A stretch of DNA of 21,394 nt, taken from contig CAZSAC010000028.1 of the NCBI GenBank assembly GCA_964604875.1, forward strand, positions 1-21,394. Reading direction: 5' to 3'. Origin of the DNA: JAVVSR01 sp964604875. GTDB taxonomy: Bacteria > Bacillota > Clostridia > Christensenellales > CAG-917. Position numbers and translations under genes: made by a program. Positions 1 to 5,360 of this stretch are shown here, piece by piece (position 1 is the stretch's first letter; the number at the start of each line of letters is the position of its first letter). The notes beneath the pieces were generated by a model. It did no database searches. It worked only from the letters and a program-made list of their open reading frames with translations, and was not told the DNA's origin.

Positions 1-2
1 AA

Positions 3-569
3 AAATTATCTATACGACAAGAAGTGTTGGAGAACCTTGTACTTGATGCATTACAAAACAAACTAACAAGAGAAAAGACAATGACTGCTATGATTAAGCG
101 CCTTATGGAAACTCAAAATAGAATGGCTAGCGAAGCTCCAATACTAAATATGCTGAAGCAAGATTTGAAAAACACGGAAAAAGCGTTGGATAACCTTGTA
201 GCGGCGTTAGAAAACGGCATATCATCACCTACTACCAACAAACGATTAAGTGAACTTGAAACAAGAAAAGAAGAATTAGCCTGCAAAATACAAATTGAGC
301 AAAGCAAAACGGCGATACTACTGACCGAAACTGAAATCCGAGAATACTACTTAGAGGCATTACAGAAAGAGCCACAAATGCTGATAAATGAGCTTGTAAA
401 GATGATAACGCTTTACGATGACCGATTGCACATTGAGCTTAACAAACCGATTATGAAAGGTCCTGACGAAAGTCAGGGCTTTTCCTTTTATAAGGAAACA
501 GTTAAAGTCCCGACCTATGATATATCTACTGGAAAAATGATAAAAAGGTTATATGACAATAGAGCTTAG
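3..569 (+). CDS. Large serine recombinase, C-terminal part (cut by window start)
   Basis: The reading frame is open to the left edge, so this is the 3' end of a longer gene. A GTG at 24 is not a convincing start because in-frame residues KLSIRQE precede it. What is visible is the C-terminal coiled-coil region of large serine recombinases: a long Lys/Glu/Leu-rich helix (about residues 50-105 counted from the GTG) containing KRLSELETRKEELACKI, followed by LINELVKMITLYDD and then GPDESQGFSFY, typical of recombinases from Clostridia mobile elements. The catalytic Ser domain and zinc ribbon would lie outside the window. The family cuts and rejoins DNA at attachment sites to move integrative elements. 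Compared with the second tail copy near 3604, a run of five A (542-546) instead of four shifts the last codons to KRLYDNRA; without the extra A the end would read KGYMTIELSV. A hairpin (CCTGAC-GAAA-GTCAGG, 462-477) lies inside the coding end. Confidence 0.88.
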   Translation, partial: KLSIRQEVLENLVLDALQNKLTREKTMTAMIKRLMETQNRMASEAPILNMLKQDLKNTEKALDNLVAALENGISSPTTNKRLSELETRKEELACKIQIEQSKTAILLTETEIREYYLEALQKEPQMLINELVKMITLYDDRLHIELNKPIMKGPDESQGFSFYKETVKVPTYDISTGKMIKRLYDNRA

Positions 570-674
570 TGTATAAATTATACGCTCTAATATTTTCCTT
601 TTAGCGGGTAGCAATCTTAGTATGAACACAATTTTTTGATAAGGATAATTTCATAAAAGTTTTGTCATAAAAAC

Positions 675-703
675 TTGAAACCAGCAAAAACGCATGATAC
701 TAT
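675..703 (+). promoter_or_regulatory. Putative promoter of the cargo operon
   Basis: TTGAAA at 675-680 and TACTAT at 698-703 are 17 bases apart. The -10 is a weak match. It would start transcription about 85 bases before the toxin-like gene and just before the hairpin at 715-745. Confidence 0.4.
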
Positions 704-714
704 GAGTGTAATTT

Positions 715-745
715 AAGACTGCATTAGCGATAATGTGGTCTTTTT
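715..745 (+). terminator. Terminator/attenuator-like hairpin before the toxin-like gene
   Basis: AAGAC (715-719) pairs with GTCTT (738-742) and CATTA (722-726) with TAATG (731-735) around a GCGA tetraloop, with a TG/TG mismatch between the two helices. A T-run (741-745) follows. It may end transcription coming from the recombinase gene, or act as an attenuator for the operon if the promoter at 675-703 is real. Confidence 0.55.
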
Positions 746-767
746 AGTTGAAAAGGAGGATGTAATA

Positions 768-812
768 TTGACTATAATTAAAGGAGAATGGTATAATGGG
801 TTTTGGATATAG
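768..812 (+). CDS. Possible 14-aa leader peptide overlapping the toxin-like gene
   Basis: A very strong ribosome binding site (AAGGAGG, 753-759) lies 8 bases before a TTG codon at 768. That codon opens a short frame, MTIIKGEWYNGFWI, ending with TAG at 810-812. The frame overlaps the start of the 91-aa gene at 796 in another frame, so ribosomes ending here could re-initiate or clash there. The strong site has no other obvious use: ATG at 760 is followed at once by a stop. It may also be an accidental frame; only its position and ribosome binding site support it. Confidence 0.3.
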   Translation: MTIIKGEWYNGFWI

Positions 813-1071
813 TGGTGGAATAAAGAGATTTGACGACATTAGGAACTTACCAACAACAGGTACACCAAACTCACGTGCAGACAGATATGAGAAAGGACAA
901 TTGAAACAACAGCGTTGGTATGGGACGGATGGTCGAGCAATTAGAAATAGAGATTATTTTCATCAGAATGCACACGGAAACCATTTCTTCCCACACGACC
1001 ATTTATGGAATTGGACGAGTCATACACCGCGCGACAAAAATTTTGTGGAACCGGATTACAATATTAAATGA
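796..1071 (+). CDS. Small orphan polymorphic-toxin-tip-like protein
   Basis: A 91-aa protein with no signal peptide or membrane segment. It has a Gly-rich start (MGFGYSGGIKRF), a central GTPNSRADRY and WYGTDGRAIRNRDYF, and a His/Trp-rich end (NAHGNHFFPHDHLWNW). The pattern of a WYG.DGRA..RDY core followed by a His-rich PHDH segment resembles the C-terminal toxin tips found in polymorphic toxins and as stand-alone genes in mobile elements of Clostridia. The family is recalled from pattern only, not from a search. The His cluster could be a metal or catalytic site, which would fit a nuclease, but that is inference. The start ATG follows AAGGAG at 781-786. Its stop overlaps the next gene region (TGA at 1069-1071), which indicates coupling to the zinc-ribbon protein that follows, as expected for a toxin-immunity pair. 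Confidence 0.6.
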   Translation: MGFGYSGGIKRFDDIRNLPTTGTPNSRADRYEKGQLKQQRWYGTDGRAIRNRDYFHQNAHGNHFFPHDHLWNWTSHTPRDKNFVEPDYNIK

Positions 1072-1079
1072 GGTATGAT

Positions 1080-1538
1080 ATGAATAAAAATGTGCGCTTA
1101 AAAAACTGTGCAGTTTGTGACAGTAAAGTTTTGGTTGATGAGTTTGACAATGGCAGATGCGAAGTATGCGGTTGGGAACAGTCCGTTGATTCAATAGACT
1201 TCCCAAATGAAGTGCGATATCCCAATAGAATCACCTATAAAGAGGCCATTGAAAAGTTTAAAGAACATAAACGGCTTATTCCTACCTTTAAAGATTTTAT
1301 TCAAATGTTTAATTTTTATGGGGAAGTCGAATTTTGGTATCAAAATAAAAATTATGGAGTAACAGCTAGTGATGGCACTAATATCGAATTTTTCCAAACT
1401 AATGCGCCGGAAAGTTTGCAACTTTTCACATCAGTAAGCGAATTTGAAACGAGAGCATCTATTGGCGGTAAATTATTAAAAGATATTTGGGAAGATATTT
1501 ACAAAGCTGCATATTTGGGCTGTGTAGAAGATTTCTAA
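1080..1538 (+). CDS. Zinc-ribbon immunity-like protein, copy 1
   Basis: A 152-aa cytoplasmic protein. Start chosen at ATG 1080 because GAGG (1070-1073) lies 6 bases upstream; an ATG at 1068 would put this site inside the gene. The N-terminus holds two Cys pairs, C10-x2-C13 and C27-x2-C30 followed by GW, a CPCC/zinc-ribbon-type knuckle. The rest is a mixed domain ending in IGGKLLKDIW, seen in small immunity-like proteins of mobile elements (recalled pattern: a beta-rich half followed by a DGKxLKDIW-like tail). It follows the toxin-like gene directly and is followed by a paralog with the same layout. The position suggests it neutralises the upstream protein, but no experiment-based family is recognised, so the function is inferred. 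Confidence 0.65.
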   Translation: MNKNVRLKNCAVCDSKVLVDEFDNGRCEVCGWEQSVDSIDFPNEVRYPNRITYKEAIEKFKEHKRLIPTFKDFIQMFNFYGEVEFWYQNKNYGVTASDGTNIEFFQTNAPESLQLFTSVSEFETRASIGGKLLKDIWEDIYKAAYLGCVEDF

Positions 1539-1561
1539 ACATAATTAACGTAGAGAATAAA

Positions 1562-1996
1562 ATGAAAAATTTAAATAGTAAATGTCAAGTATGCGGCAGT
1601 CAACTTGATGAGAACACGTGTTTATGTAACTTTTGCGGTTGGTATCAAAGTACTTTGGGATTGGATTCTCCTGATAAAGTAATTTATCCTAATATGGTTT
1701 CTTTCAATAAAGCAAAGAGGCTTTTTTCTCAAGGGAACATTATATCTCCATCAATAGATGATTTTTTTGAAGCACTAAAAATGTACTCTGAAATGCAATT
1801 TTATTATAAAAATACTAGGTTTGGTGTGGTAAAATTGAATGACGGATTAATTCATTTTTATCAGTGGAACAATCCTGATAGCGACCAAAAGTTTGATGGA
1901 AAAGCCGAGTTCCTATCAAAAGCGAACATCGACGGCATTTTATTAAAAGATATTTGGAATCGTGTAGAGAAAGCCACATATATGGAATGTGATTAG
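1562..1996 (+). CDS. Zinc-ribbon immunity-like protein, copy 2 (paralog)
   Basis: A 144-aa paralog of the preceding protein. Start ATG 1562 gives MKNLNSKCQVC, which aligns the Cys pairs with copy 1; the frame extends further upstream, but that part overlaps copy 1 and has no homology to it. The ribosome binding site is weak (GAGA). Shared positions with copy 1 include the two Cys pairs (C8/C11 and C22/C25, then GW), a P..V.YPN block, DF, Y.E..F.Y.N...GV, DG, and the end block I.G.LLKDIW....KA.Y. The two diverge strongly elsewhere, so this is an old duplication rather than a recent one. Tandem divergent immunity genes often protect against several toxin variants; here that is an inference from layout. 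Confidence 0.65.
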   Translation: MKNLNSKCQVCGSQLDENTCLCNFCGWYQSTLGLDSPDKVIYPNMVSFNKAKRLFSQGNIISPSIDDFFEALKMYSEMQFYYKNTRFGVVKLNDGLIHFYQWNNPDSDQKFDGKAEFLSKANIDGILLKDIWNRVEKATYMECD

Positions 1997-2022
1997 TCTC
2001 AAGAAAGAATAAGGAGAATATA

Positions 2023-2757
2023 ATGAATATAGAAAACCAAGAATGGCCTAACGGGCCATTTTCTTTGCCCGATAAGGAGCAATACGAAAAACAAATAAAA
2101 AAGCAAAAGCTAGTAAGAAATGAATTTCAATTAGTTGGCAAATACGGAATACCGCTTATTAAAAAACAGAAAATAGATATTGACAAGATAGATTTATGGG
2201 GATATAGCAAAACTAAGCTGGAAGATAATGAAAATGCACAAAAGACAGTGCATTTTTTTACTTACGATTGGTTGTTTGAAAACGTGTATACAAAACCTGA
2301 AAACGCTATGGAAAAATTGGAGCAATACTATGTGCTGTTGTCCCCTGATTTTAGCTTGTATTTAGATATGCCAATTGCTTTACAAATTGCCAGCACTTTC
2401 AAAAATCGTTGGTGCGGCGCATATTGGCAAAAAATGGGCAAATTAGTTATTCCTACGATTGAATGGGGAAAAGAAAGTAGCTTTGACTTTTGCTTTGACG
2501 GAATTGAACAAGGTTCAGTGGTTGCTATTTCCACATATTGCAGAGAAGAATATGGCGATGAATTTATGCTTGGATATAACAAAATGCTTGAAAAAATACA
2601 ACCTTCCGCAATTATATGTTACGGAGAACCTTTTAAAAAAATGAGCGGGAATATTAAAGCAATAAGTCCTTTTGATAAAGAAGATCTTATAAAAAAGCTA
2701 GGCTTTGAAGAATATGTAAAGAGGTATTTTGAGGGTACTTTGTACCCCACCAATTGA
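2023..2757 (+). CDS. DUF4417 family protein
   Basis: A 244-aa protein preceded by AAGGAG about 8 bases before the ATG. It matches the DUF4417 pattern known from phages and integrative elements: VHFFTYDWLFENVY, then LSPDFSLYLDMP and IALQI..TFKNRW.GAYWQ, then VIPTIEWG and SFDFCFDGI..GSVVAIS, and near the end ICYGEP. No signal peptide or membrane helix is visible. The biochemical role of the family is unknown to me. It lies 26 bases after the second immunity-like gene and its stop is 8 bases before the HNH gene start, so the genes are probably one transcript. Confidence 0.82.
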   Translation: MNIENQEWPNGPFSLPDKEQYEKQIKKQKLVRNEFQLVGKYGIPLIKKQKIDIDKIDLWGYSKTKLEDNENAQKTVHFFTYDWLFENVYTKPENAMEKLEQYYVLLSPDFSLYLDMPIALQIASTFKNRWCGAYWQKMGKLVIPTIEWGKESSFDFCFDGIEQGSVVAISTYCREEYGDEFMLGYNKMLEKIQPSAIICYGEPFKKMSGNIKAISPFDKEDLIKKLGFEEYVKRYFEGTLYPTN

Positions 2758-2765
2758 GGTTAAAA

Positions 2766-3584
2766 ATGAAAAAATTAAAACTTACCATTGATTTGCTTCC
2801 AAGAGGAGCATGGGGGAACGATTTAAGCAATACGTTATCTAGCAAAGATTGGGATATTTTACGAAACTTTTGTTATAAAAGATTTCAAAATAGATGTGCT
2901 ATTTGCGGTGAAGAAGACGCAAATTTACATGCTCATGAATTATGGAATTTTGATAAAAGTAGCAGAACCCAAACATTAGTGGACATAATTGCTCTTTGTC
3001 CAAAATGTCATGGGGTAAAACACATGCGAAACTCGGAGCGAATAGGTTTTGGAGAAAATGCTAAAGTCCATTTCTGCAAAATAAATAAATGTAACACTAT
3101 AGATTTTGCAAATCATTATGCCGAACAGCAGTTTAGATTTGACGATTTAAGTGAGATTTTAAGGTGGAAAGTCGTTGCTGATTTAAAAAAATTTGACGGC
3201 ACAGAAATTGTAATAGAACAAAGGATTCTACCTTTGATAACCAACGCTTATGAAAATGTCAATTTTAGAAATCCAAATAGTAAACAAACTTTTTCAATCG
3301 AGCAATTTGTTGCTGAAAATGCAGAGAATGTTTTGCCAATGGTTCGATGTGTCGAGGTCGATAATTATGCAGGTACAATAACTGTTATTGCAGAGAAAGC
3401 TGATAAAATCGATTGGATTGCAAATCAAAAAGTAATAAAAACCAAGTATAATCTTTGTGGCAAATTTGTAACAGAATTTAGCGTTGAAGACATTATTGCA
3501 GACAAAATTAGGTTTAAATTGTCCAATATAAGCGGATCATTATTATCTATACCTTTTAAACTAAAAATGGATTCACTTCAATAA
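2766..3584 (+). CDS. HNH-type endonuclease-like protein with unknown C-terminal domain
   Basis: A 272-aa protein. Start chosen at ATG 2766 because GAGG (2756-2759) sits 6 bases before it; the TTG at 2754 would overlap that site. Residues 44-86 carry an HNH/treble-clef pattern: C44-x2-C47, HAHE at 55-58, then LC-x2-CH at 77-82 and H86. This fits zinc-bound HNH nucleases of phages and integrative elements. The remaining ~180 residues form a beta-rich region I do not recognise. The family would cut DNA or RNA; whether this member defends, restricts or helps element movement is not shown. It is translationally close to the DUF4417 gene and is the last gene before the strong hairpin at 3604-3631. 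Confidence 0.72.
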   Translation: MKKLKLTIDLLPRGAWGNDLSNTLSSKDWDILRNFCYKRFQNRCAICGEEDANLHAHELWNFDKSSRTQTLVDIIALCPKCHGVKHMRNSERIGFGENAKVHFCKINKCNTIDFANHYAEQQFRFDDLSEILRWKVVADLKKFDGTEIVIEQRILPLITNAYENVNFRNPNSKQTFSIEQFVAENAENVLPMVRCVEVDNYAGTITVIAEKADKIDWIANQKVIKTKYNLCGKFVTEFSVEDIIADKIRFKLSNISGSLLSIPFKLKMDSLQ

Positions 3585-3603
3585 TACATTAAAATTATTC
3601 GTT

Positions 3604-3631
3604 AAAAGTCCTGACAAATGTCAGGGCTTTT
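3604..3631 (+). terminator. Strong intrinsic terminator of the cargo operon (inside a recombinase remnant)
   Basis: A 13-bp stem (3604-3616 with 3619-3631, one G.T pair) and an AA loop; the right arm ends in TTTT and is followed by CCTTTT. It stands 19 bases after the HNH gene stop. The same hairpin occurs inside the coding end of the recombinase at 455-485, so the terminator came with the duplicated tail. Confidence 0.75.
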
Positions 3632-3723
3632 CCTTTTATACGGAAAAAGTTAAAGTCACGACCTATGATATATCTACTGGAAAAATGGTAAAAGGCTACA
3701 TAACAATAGAGCTTGCAGTATGA
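3604..3723 (+). pseudogene. Remnant of a second serine recombinase 3' end
   Basis: This stretch and the following ~40 bases (to about 3765) match 455-617 closely at the DNA level. Translated from 3607 it reads SPDKCQGFSFYTEKVKV, then TTYDISTGKMVKGY and ITIELAV before TGA at 3721. It is the tail of a large serine recombinase with the rest missing. Its reading frame is the undamaged form of the tail, unlike the shifted end of the copy at the window start. It suggests serial insertion or duplication of related elements at this place. Confidence 0.8.
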
Positions 3724-3754
3724 ATTATTTTCTCTAATGTTTTCCTTTTCGTAG

Positions 3755-3769
3755 GTGCTAGTTTAGCAC
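3755..3769. repeat. Small perfect hairpin
   Basis: GTGCTA (3755-3760) and TAGCAC (3764-3769) flank GTT. It marks the end of similarity to the recombinase tail of the first copy, so it may be a junction trace. No function is evident. Confidence 0.4.
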
Positions 3770-3781
3770 ATTCACATTGAA

Positions 3782-3861
3782 GTCAACGGAAAAAATTATT
3801 GCAGAAAACTGATAAGAAATAGTGATACCGAAATGCAATAATTTGTTTCTTTGTCGTTGAC
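3782..3861. repeat. Long imperfect inverted repeat upstream of the sigma-like gene
   Basis: Outer arms GTCAACG (3782-3788) and CGTTGAC (3855-3861), then GAAA (3789-3792) with TTTC (3846-3849), then inner arms AAATTATTGCA (3793-3803) and TGCAATAATTT (3834-3844): 22 paired positions around a 30-base loop. A TTGACA hexamer (3857-3862), a possible -35, is built from the outer right arm. There is no T-run, so it is not a standard terminator. It could be a structured RNA, an operator or a recombination site. Confidence 0.7.
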
Positions 3862-3936
3862 ACTTTTACTATACCTCAAATTTTACTGTGCTGTTTTGCA
3901 CCTGCCGAAACGGCAAATAAATATTCGAGGTGTAAA

Positions 3937-4632
3937 ATGGAAACAAAGGTTAAAAACAATTTTAGAAAAATCACAAAAGAAAACGTTAGAAAAATTGGTG
4001 AGATGATTGCTATCCATGCAATGAAAATCACAATGGCATATTCGGGCAAAGCCTTAGACGATTTATACGCAGGCTTAATACACGACGTATTCGATTACAA
4101 GCCGATAGACGAACCATATTCGGACGGATACGACATCGCTAGCGAGGCTGTATGCTTCCTTTGTGTGCACATTGGACAAAGTCTGGAGGACGAGTTCAAA
4201 ACAGACAAAAAAGGTCGTGCAATAACGATTAGACACGCTTGTTACAGAGTTTGCTATAAATACATAGAGCATCAAAGAAGACATATTTATAATACAACCA
4301 GCTACAACTCATTTATAGACGGTGAAGAACCGAGCTTTGAAGTTGATTATGACCAACAACGAGAAAACAATAATGAGATACTAGACCAACTAATTGGCAA
4401 TATGGGCCTTAGCCAAGGACAGCTTGATACGCTTAACTGCTATATGGCAGGAATGAATTTCAATGAGATAGCTAAGGTGCTAGCAGTTAATCTTTCGACA
4501 GTATGGCGCAGAAGACAGCAGTTGCAACAAAAATATGTAGCCGTATATGGCGGTTTAAAGCCAATACAACTCTCAAACTCACTACAAAAGCCGTTTAATG
4601 TTCACTTTGGACTTAGACGGCTTATTTTTTGA
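3937..4632 (+). CDS. Sigma-70-like helix-turn-helix protein of a mobile element
   Basis: A 231-aa protein with GAGGTG four bases before the ATG. The C-terminal third carries a sigma region-4-type HTH: LSQGQLDTLNCYMAGM then NFNEIAKVLAVNLSTVWRRR (about residues 166-203), ending in a basic LQQKY. The middle (residues 85-130) is basic and could correspond to a degenerate region 2. Proteins of this kind are usual in integrative elements of Clostridia, near recombinases, where they probably activate element genes. The 25-residue tail after the HTH is not conserved in pattern. No clear housekeeping promoter is visible; a TTGACA at 3857 lacks a convincing -10. A TGCCG-AAA-CGGCA hairpin (3903-3915) lies just before the ribosome binding site and might affect translation. 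Confidence 0.72.
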   Translation: METKVKNNFRKITKENVRKIGEMIAIHAMKITMAYSGKALDDLYAGLIHDVFDYKPIDEPYSDGYDIASEAVCFLCVHIGQSLEDEFKTDKKGRAITIRHACYRVCYKYIEHQRRHIYNTTSYNSFIDGEEPSFEVDYDQQRENNNEILDQLIGNMGLSQGQLDTLNCYMAGMNFNEIAKVLAVNLSTVWRRRQQLQQKYVAVYGGLKPIQLSNSLQKPFNVHFGLRRLIF

Positions 4633-4652
4633 TATAAAAATTGATAAAAGAA

Positions 4653-4683
4653 AAAACCTAAGTAGGGGTTCTACTTAGGTTTT
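4653..4683. terminator. Bidirectional intrinsic terminator
   Basis: A perfect 13-bp stem (4653-4665 with 4671-4683), loop GGGTT, A-run on the left and T-run on the right, so it can stop transcription from either side. It lies 20 bases after the sigma-like gene and, read on the minus strand, directly after the partial tRNA-Val 3' end at 4687-4707. It may therefore be the original tRNA terminator. Confidence 0.85.
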
Positions 4684-4686
4684 AGG

Positions 4687-4707
4687 TGGTGGAGACAATA
4701 GGGCTCG
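4687..4707 (-). repeat. Duplicated 3' end of tRNA-Val (putative attachment site)
   Basis: Twenty-one bases are identical to 4862-4882, the last 21 bases of the tRNA-Val gene including CCA and part of the T loop. Identity stops at both borders. Duplication of a tRNA 3' end as a direct repeat is the mark left by integrases that use tRNA genes as attachment sites. The two copies are 175 bp apart. Confidence 0.75.
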
Positions 4708-4830
4708 TCAACAGCGAGAGACGGGCAAGCCCCGAGACGGACAATCTAACGAGCGTGCAGTATGACCCGAAGGGGAATAGGTAACGCCAAAGGCGGTTGC
4801 GAAAGCAACAAGAGCCCGAAAAGGAGCAAG
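4708..4830. other. Non-coding hairpin-rich stretch between the two tRNA-Val ends
   Basis: More G+C-rich than the flanking element DNA. It holds small tandem hairpins: CGGG/CCCG (4722-4734), CCC-GAA-GGG (4766-4774), CGCC-AAA-GGCG (4785-4795) and GTTGC-GAAA-GCAAC (4796-4809). No coding frame with a ribosome binding site is seen. It is probably the leftover of a tRNA-inserted element. Confidence 0.5.
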
Positions 4831-4862
4831 AAAAAAGGCACATCGCGTTGATGTGTCTTTTT
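4831..4862 (-). terminator. Terminator of the tRNA operon
   Basis: An 8-bp stem (4837-4844 with 4850-4857) and a five-base loop. Read on the minus strand it ends in a run of six T. It begins immediately after the CCA end of tRNA-Val. Confidence 0.8.
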
Positions 4863-4937
4863 GGTGGAGACAATAGGGCTCGAACCTATGACCCTCTGCT
4901 TGTAAGGCAGATGCTCTCCCAGCTGAGCTATGCCTCC
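4862..4937 (-). tRNA. tRNA-Val (anticodon TAC)
   Basis: A 76-base cloverleaf: acceptor GGAGGCA/TGTCTCC, anticodon stem TCTGC/GCAGA with loop CTTACAA, T arm ATAGG-TTCGAGC-CCTAT, and encoded CCA. It is the last gene of the minus-strand cluster fMet-Met-Glu-Val. Its 3' end is copied at 4687-4707. Confidence 0.96.
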
Positions 4938-4941
4938 ATCT

Positions 4942-5016
4942 TGGTGACCCCTACGGGAATCGAACCCATGTTACCGCCGTGAAAGGGCGATGTCTTAACC
5001 GCTTGACCAAGGGGCC
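4942..5016 (-). tRNA. tRNA-Glu (anticodon TTC)
   Basis: A 75-base cloverleaf: acceptor GGCCCCT/AGGGGTC, anticodon stem TCGCC/GGCGG with loop CTTTCAC, T arm ATGGG-TTCGATT-CCCGT, and encoded CCA. It lies four bases upstream of tRNA-Val, so the two are processed from one transcript. Confidence 0.96.
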
Positions 5017-5085
5017 TTATTGAGTTTTGATGCAACACTTTTTGCGCTTAGGAAGAATTGATAAGCAAAGTGCAAAAAACAATTT

Positions 5086-5162
5086 TGGTAGCGGCGGTCA
5101 GATTCGAACCAACGACCTGCCGGGTATGAACCGGCCGCTCTAACCAACTAAGCTACGCCGCC
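5086..5162 (-). tRNA. tRNA-Met, elongator (anticodon CAT)
   Basis: A 77-base cloverleaf: anticodon stem GCCGG/CCGGC with loop TTCATAC, encoded CCA. The acceptor (GGCGGCG/CGCCGCT) has a G1.U72 pair as in the Bacillus elongator tRNA-Met, which separates it from initiator tRNA. A 69-base spacer without an evident gene follows before tRNA-Glu. Confidence 0.95.
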
Positions 5163-5167
5163 ACATT

Positions 5168-5244
5168 TGGTTGCGGGGGAGGGACTTGAACCTCTCGACC
5201 TTCGGGTTATGAGCCCGATGAGCTACCAACTGCTCTACCCCGCG
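5168..5244 (-). tRNA. tRNA-fMet, initiator (anticodon CAT)
   Basis: A 77-base cloverleaf: acceptor starts CGCGGGG against CCCCGCA, giving the C1-A72 mismatch diagnostic of initiators. Anticodon stem TCGGG/CCCGA with loop CTCATAA; encoded CCA. First gene of the tRNA operon. Confidence 0.96.
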
Positions 5245-5273
5245 ACGTTGCGCAAAATTTCAAGCGCTTTGTT

Positions 5274-5302
5274 AGTTTATAATAAAAAGAGATATTTGTC
5301 AA
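5274..5302 (-). promoter_or_regulatory. Promoter of the tRNA cluster
   Basis: On the minus strand, consensus TTGACA (5297-5302) is followed after 17 bases by TAAACT (5274-5279), or after 15 by TATAAA (5276-5281). Transcription would start about 20-25 bases before tRNA-fMet. Confidence 0.65.
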
Positions 5303-5360
5303 TGAAAATAATAACGTTTGTTAAAAAACCTTTAAAAAGGCGGGAAAGGAGTTTTTATAT

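Noticed and set aside
462..490. Hairpin inside the recombinase gene as a working terminator there
   Set aside because: It lies about 90 bases before the stop codon in translated sequence, where ribosomes would normally prevent it from acting.
4797..4982. A 61-codon plus-strand frame across tRNA-Val and tRNA-Glu
   Set aside because: GDNRARTYDP and GIEP-type translations are the classic antisense reading of tRNA genes, often misannotated as proteins.
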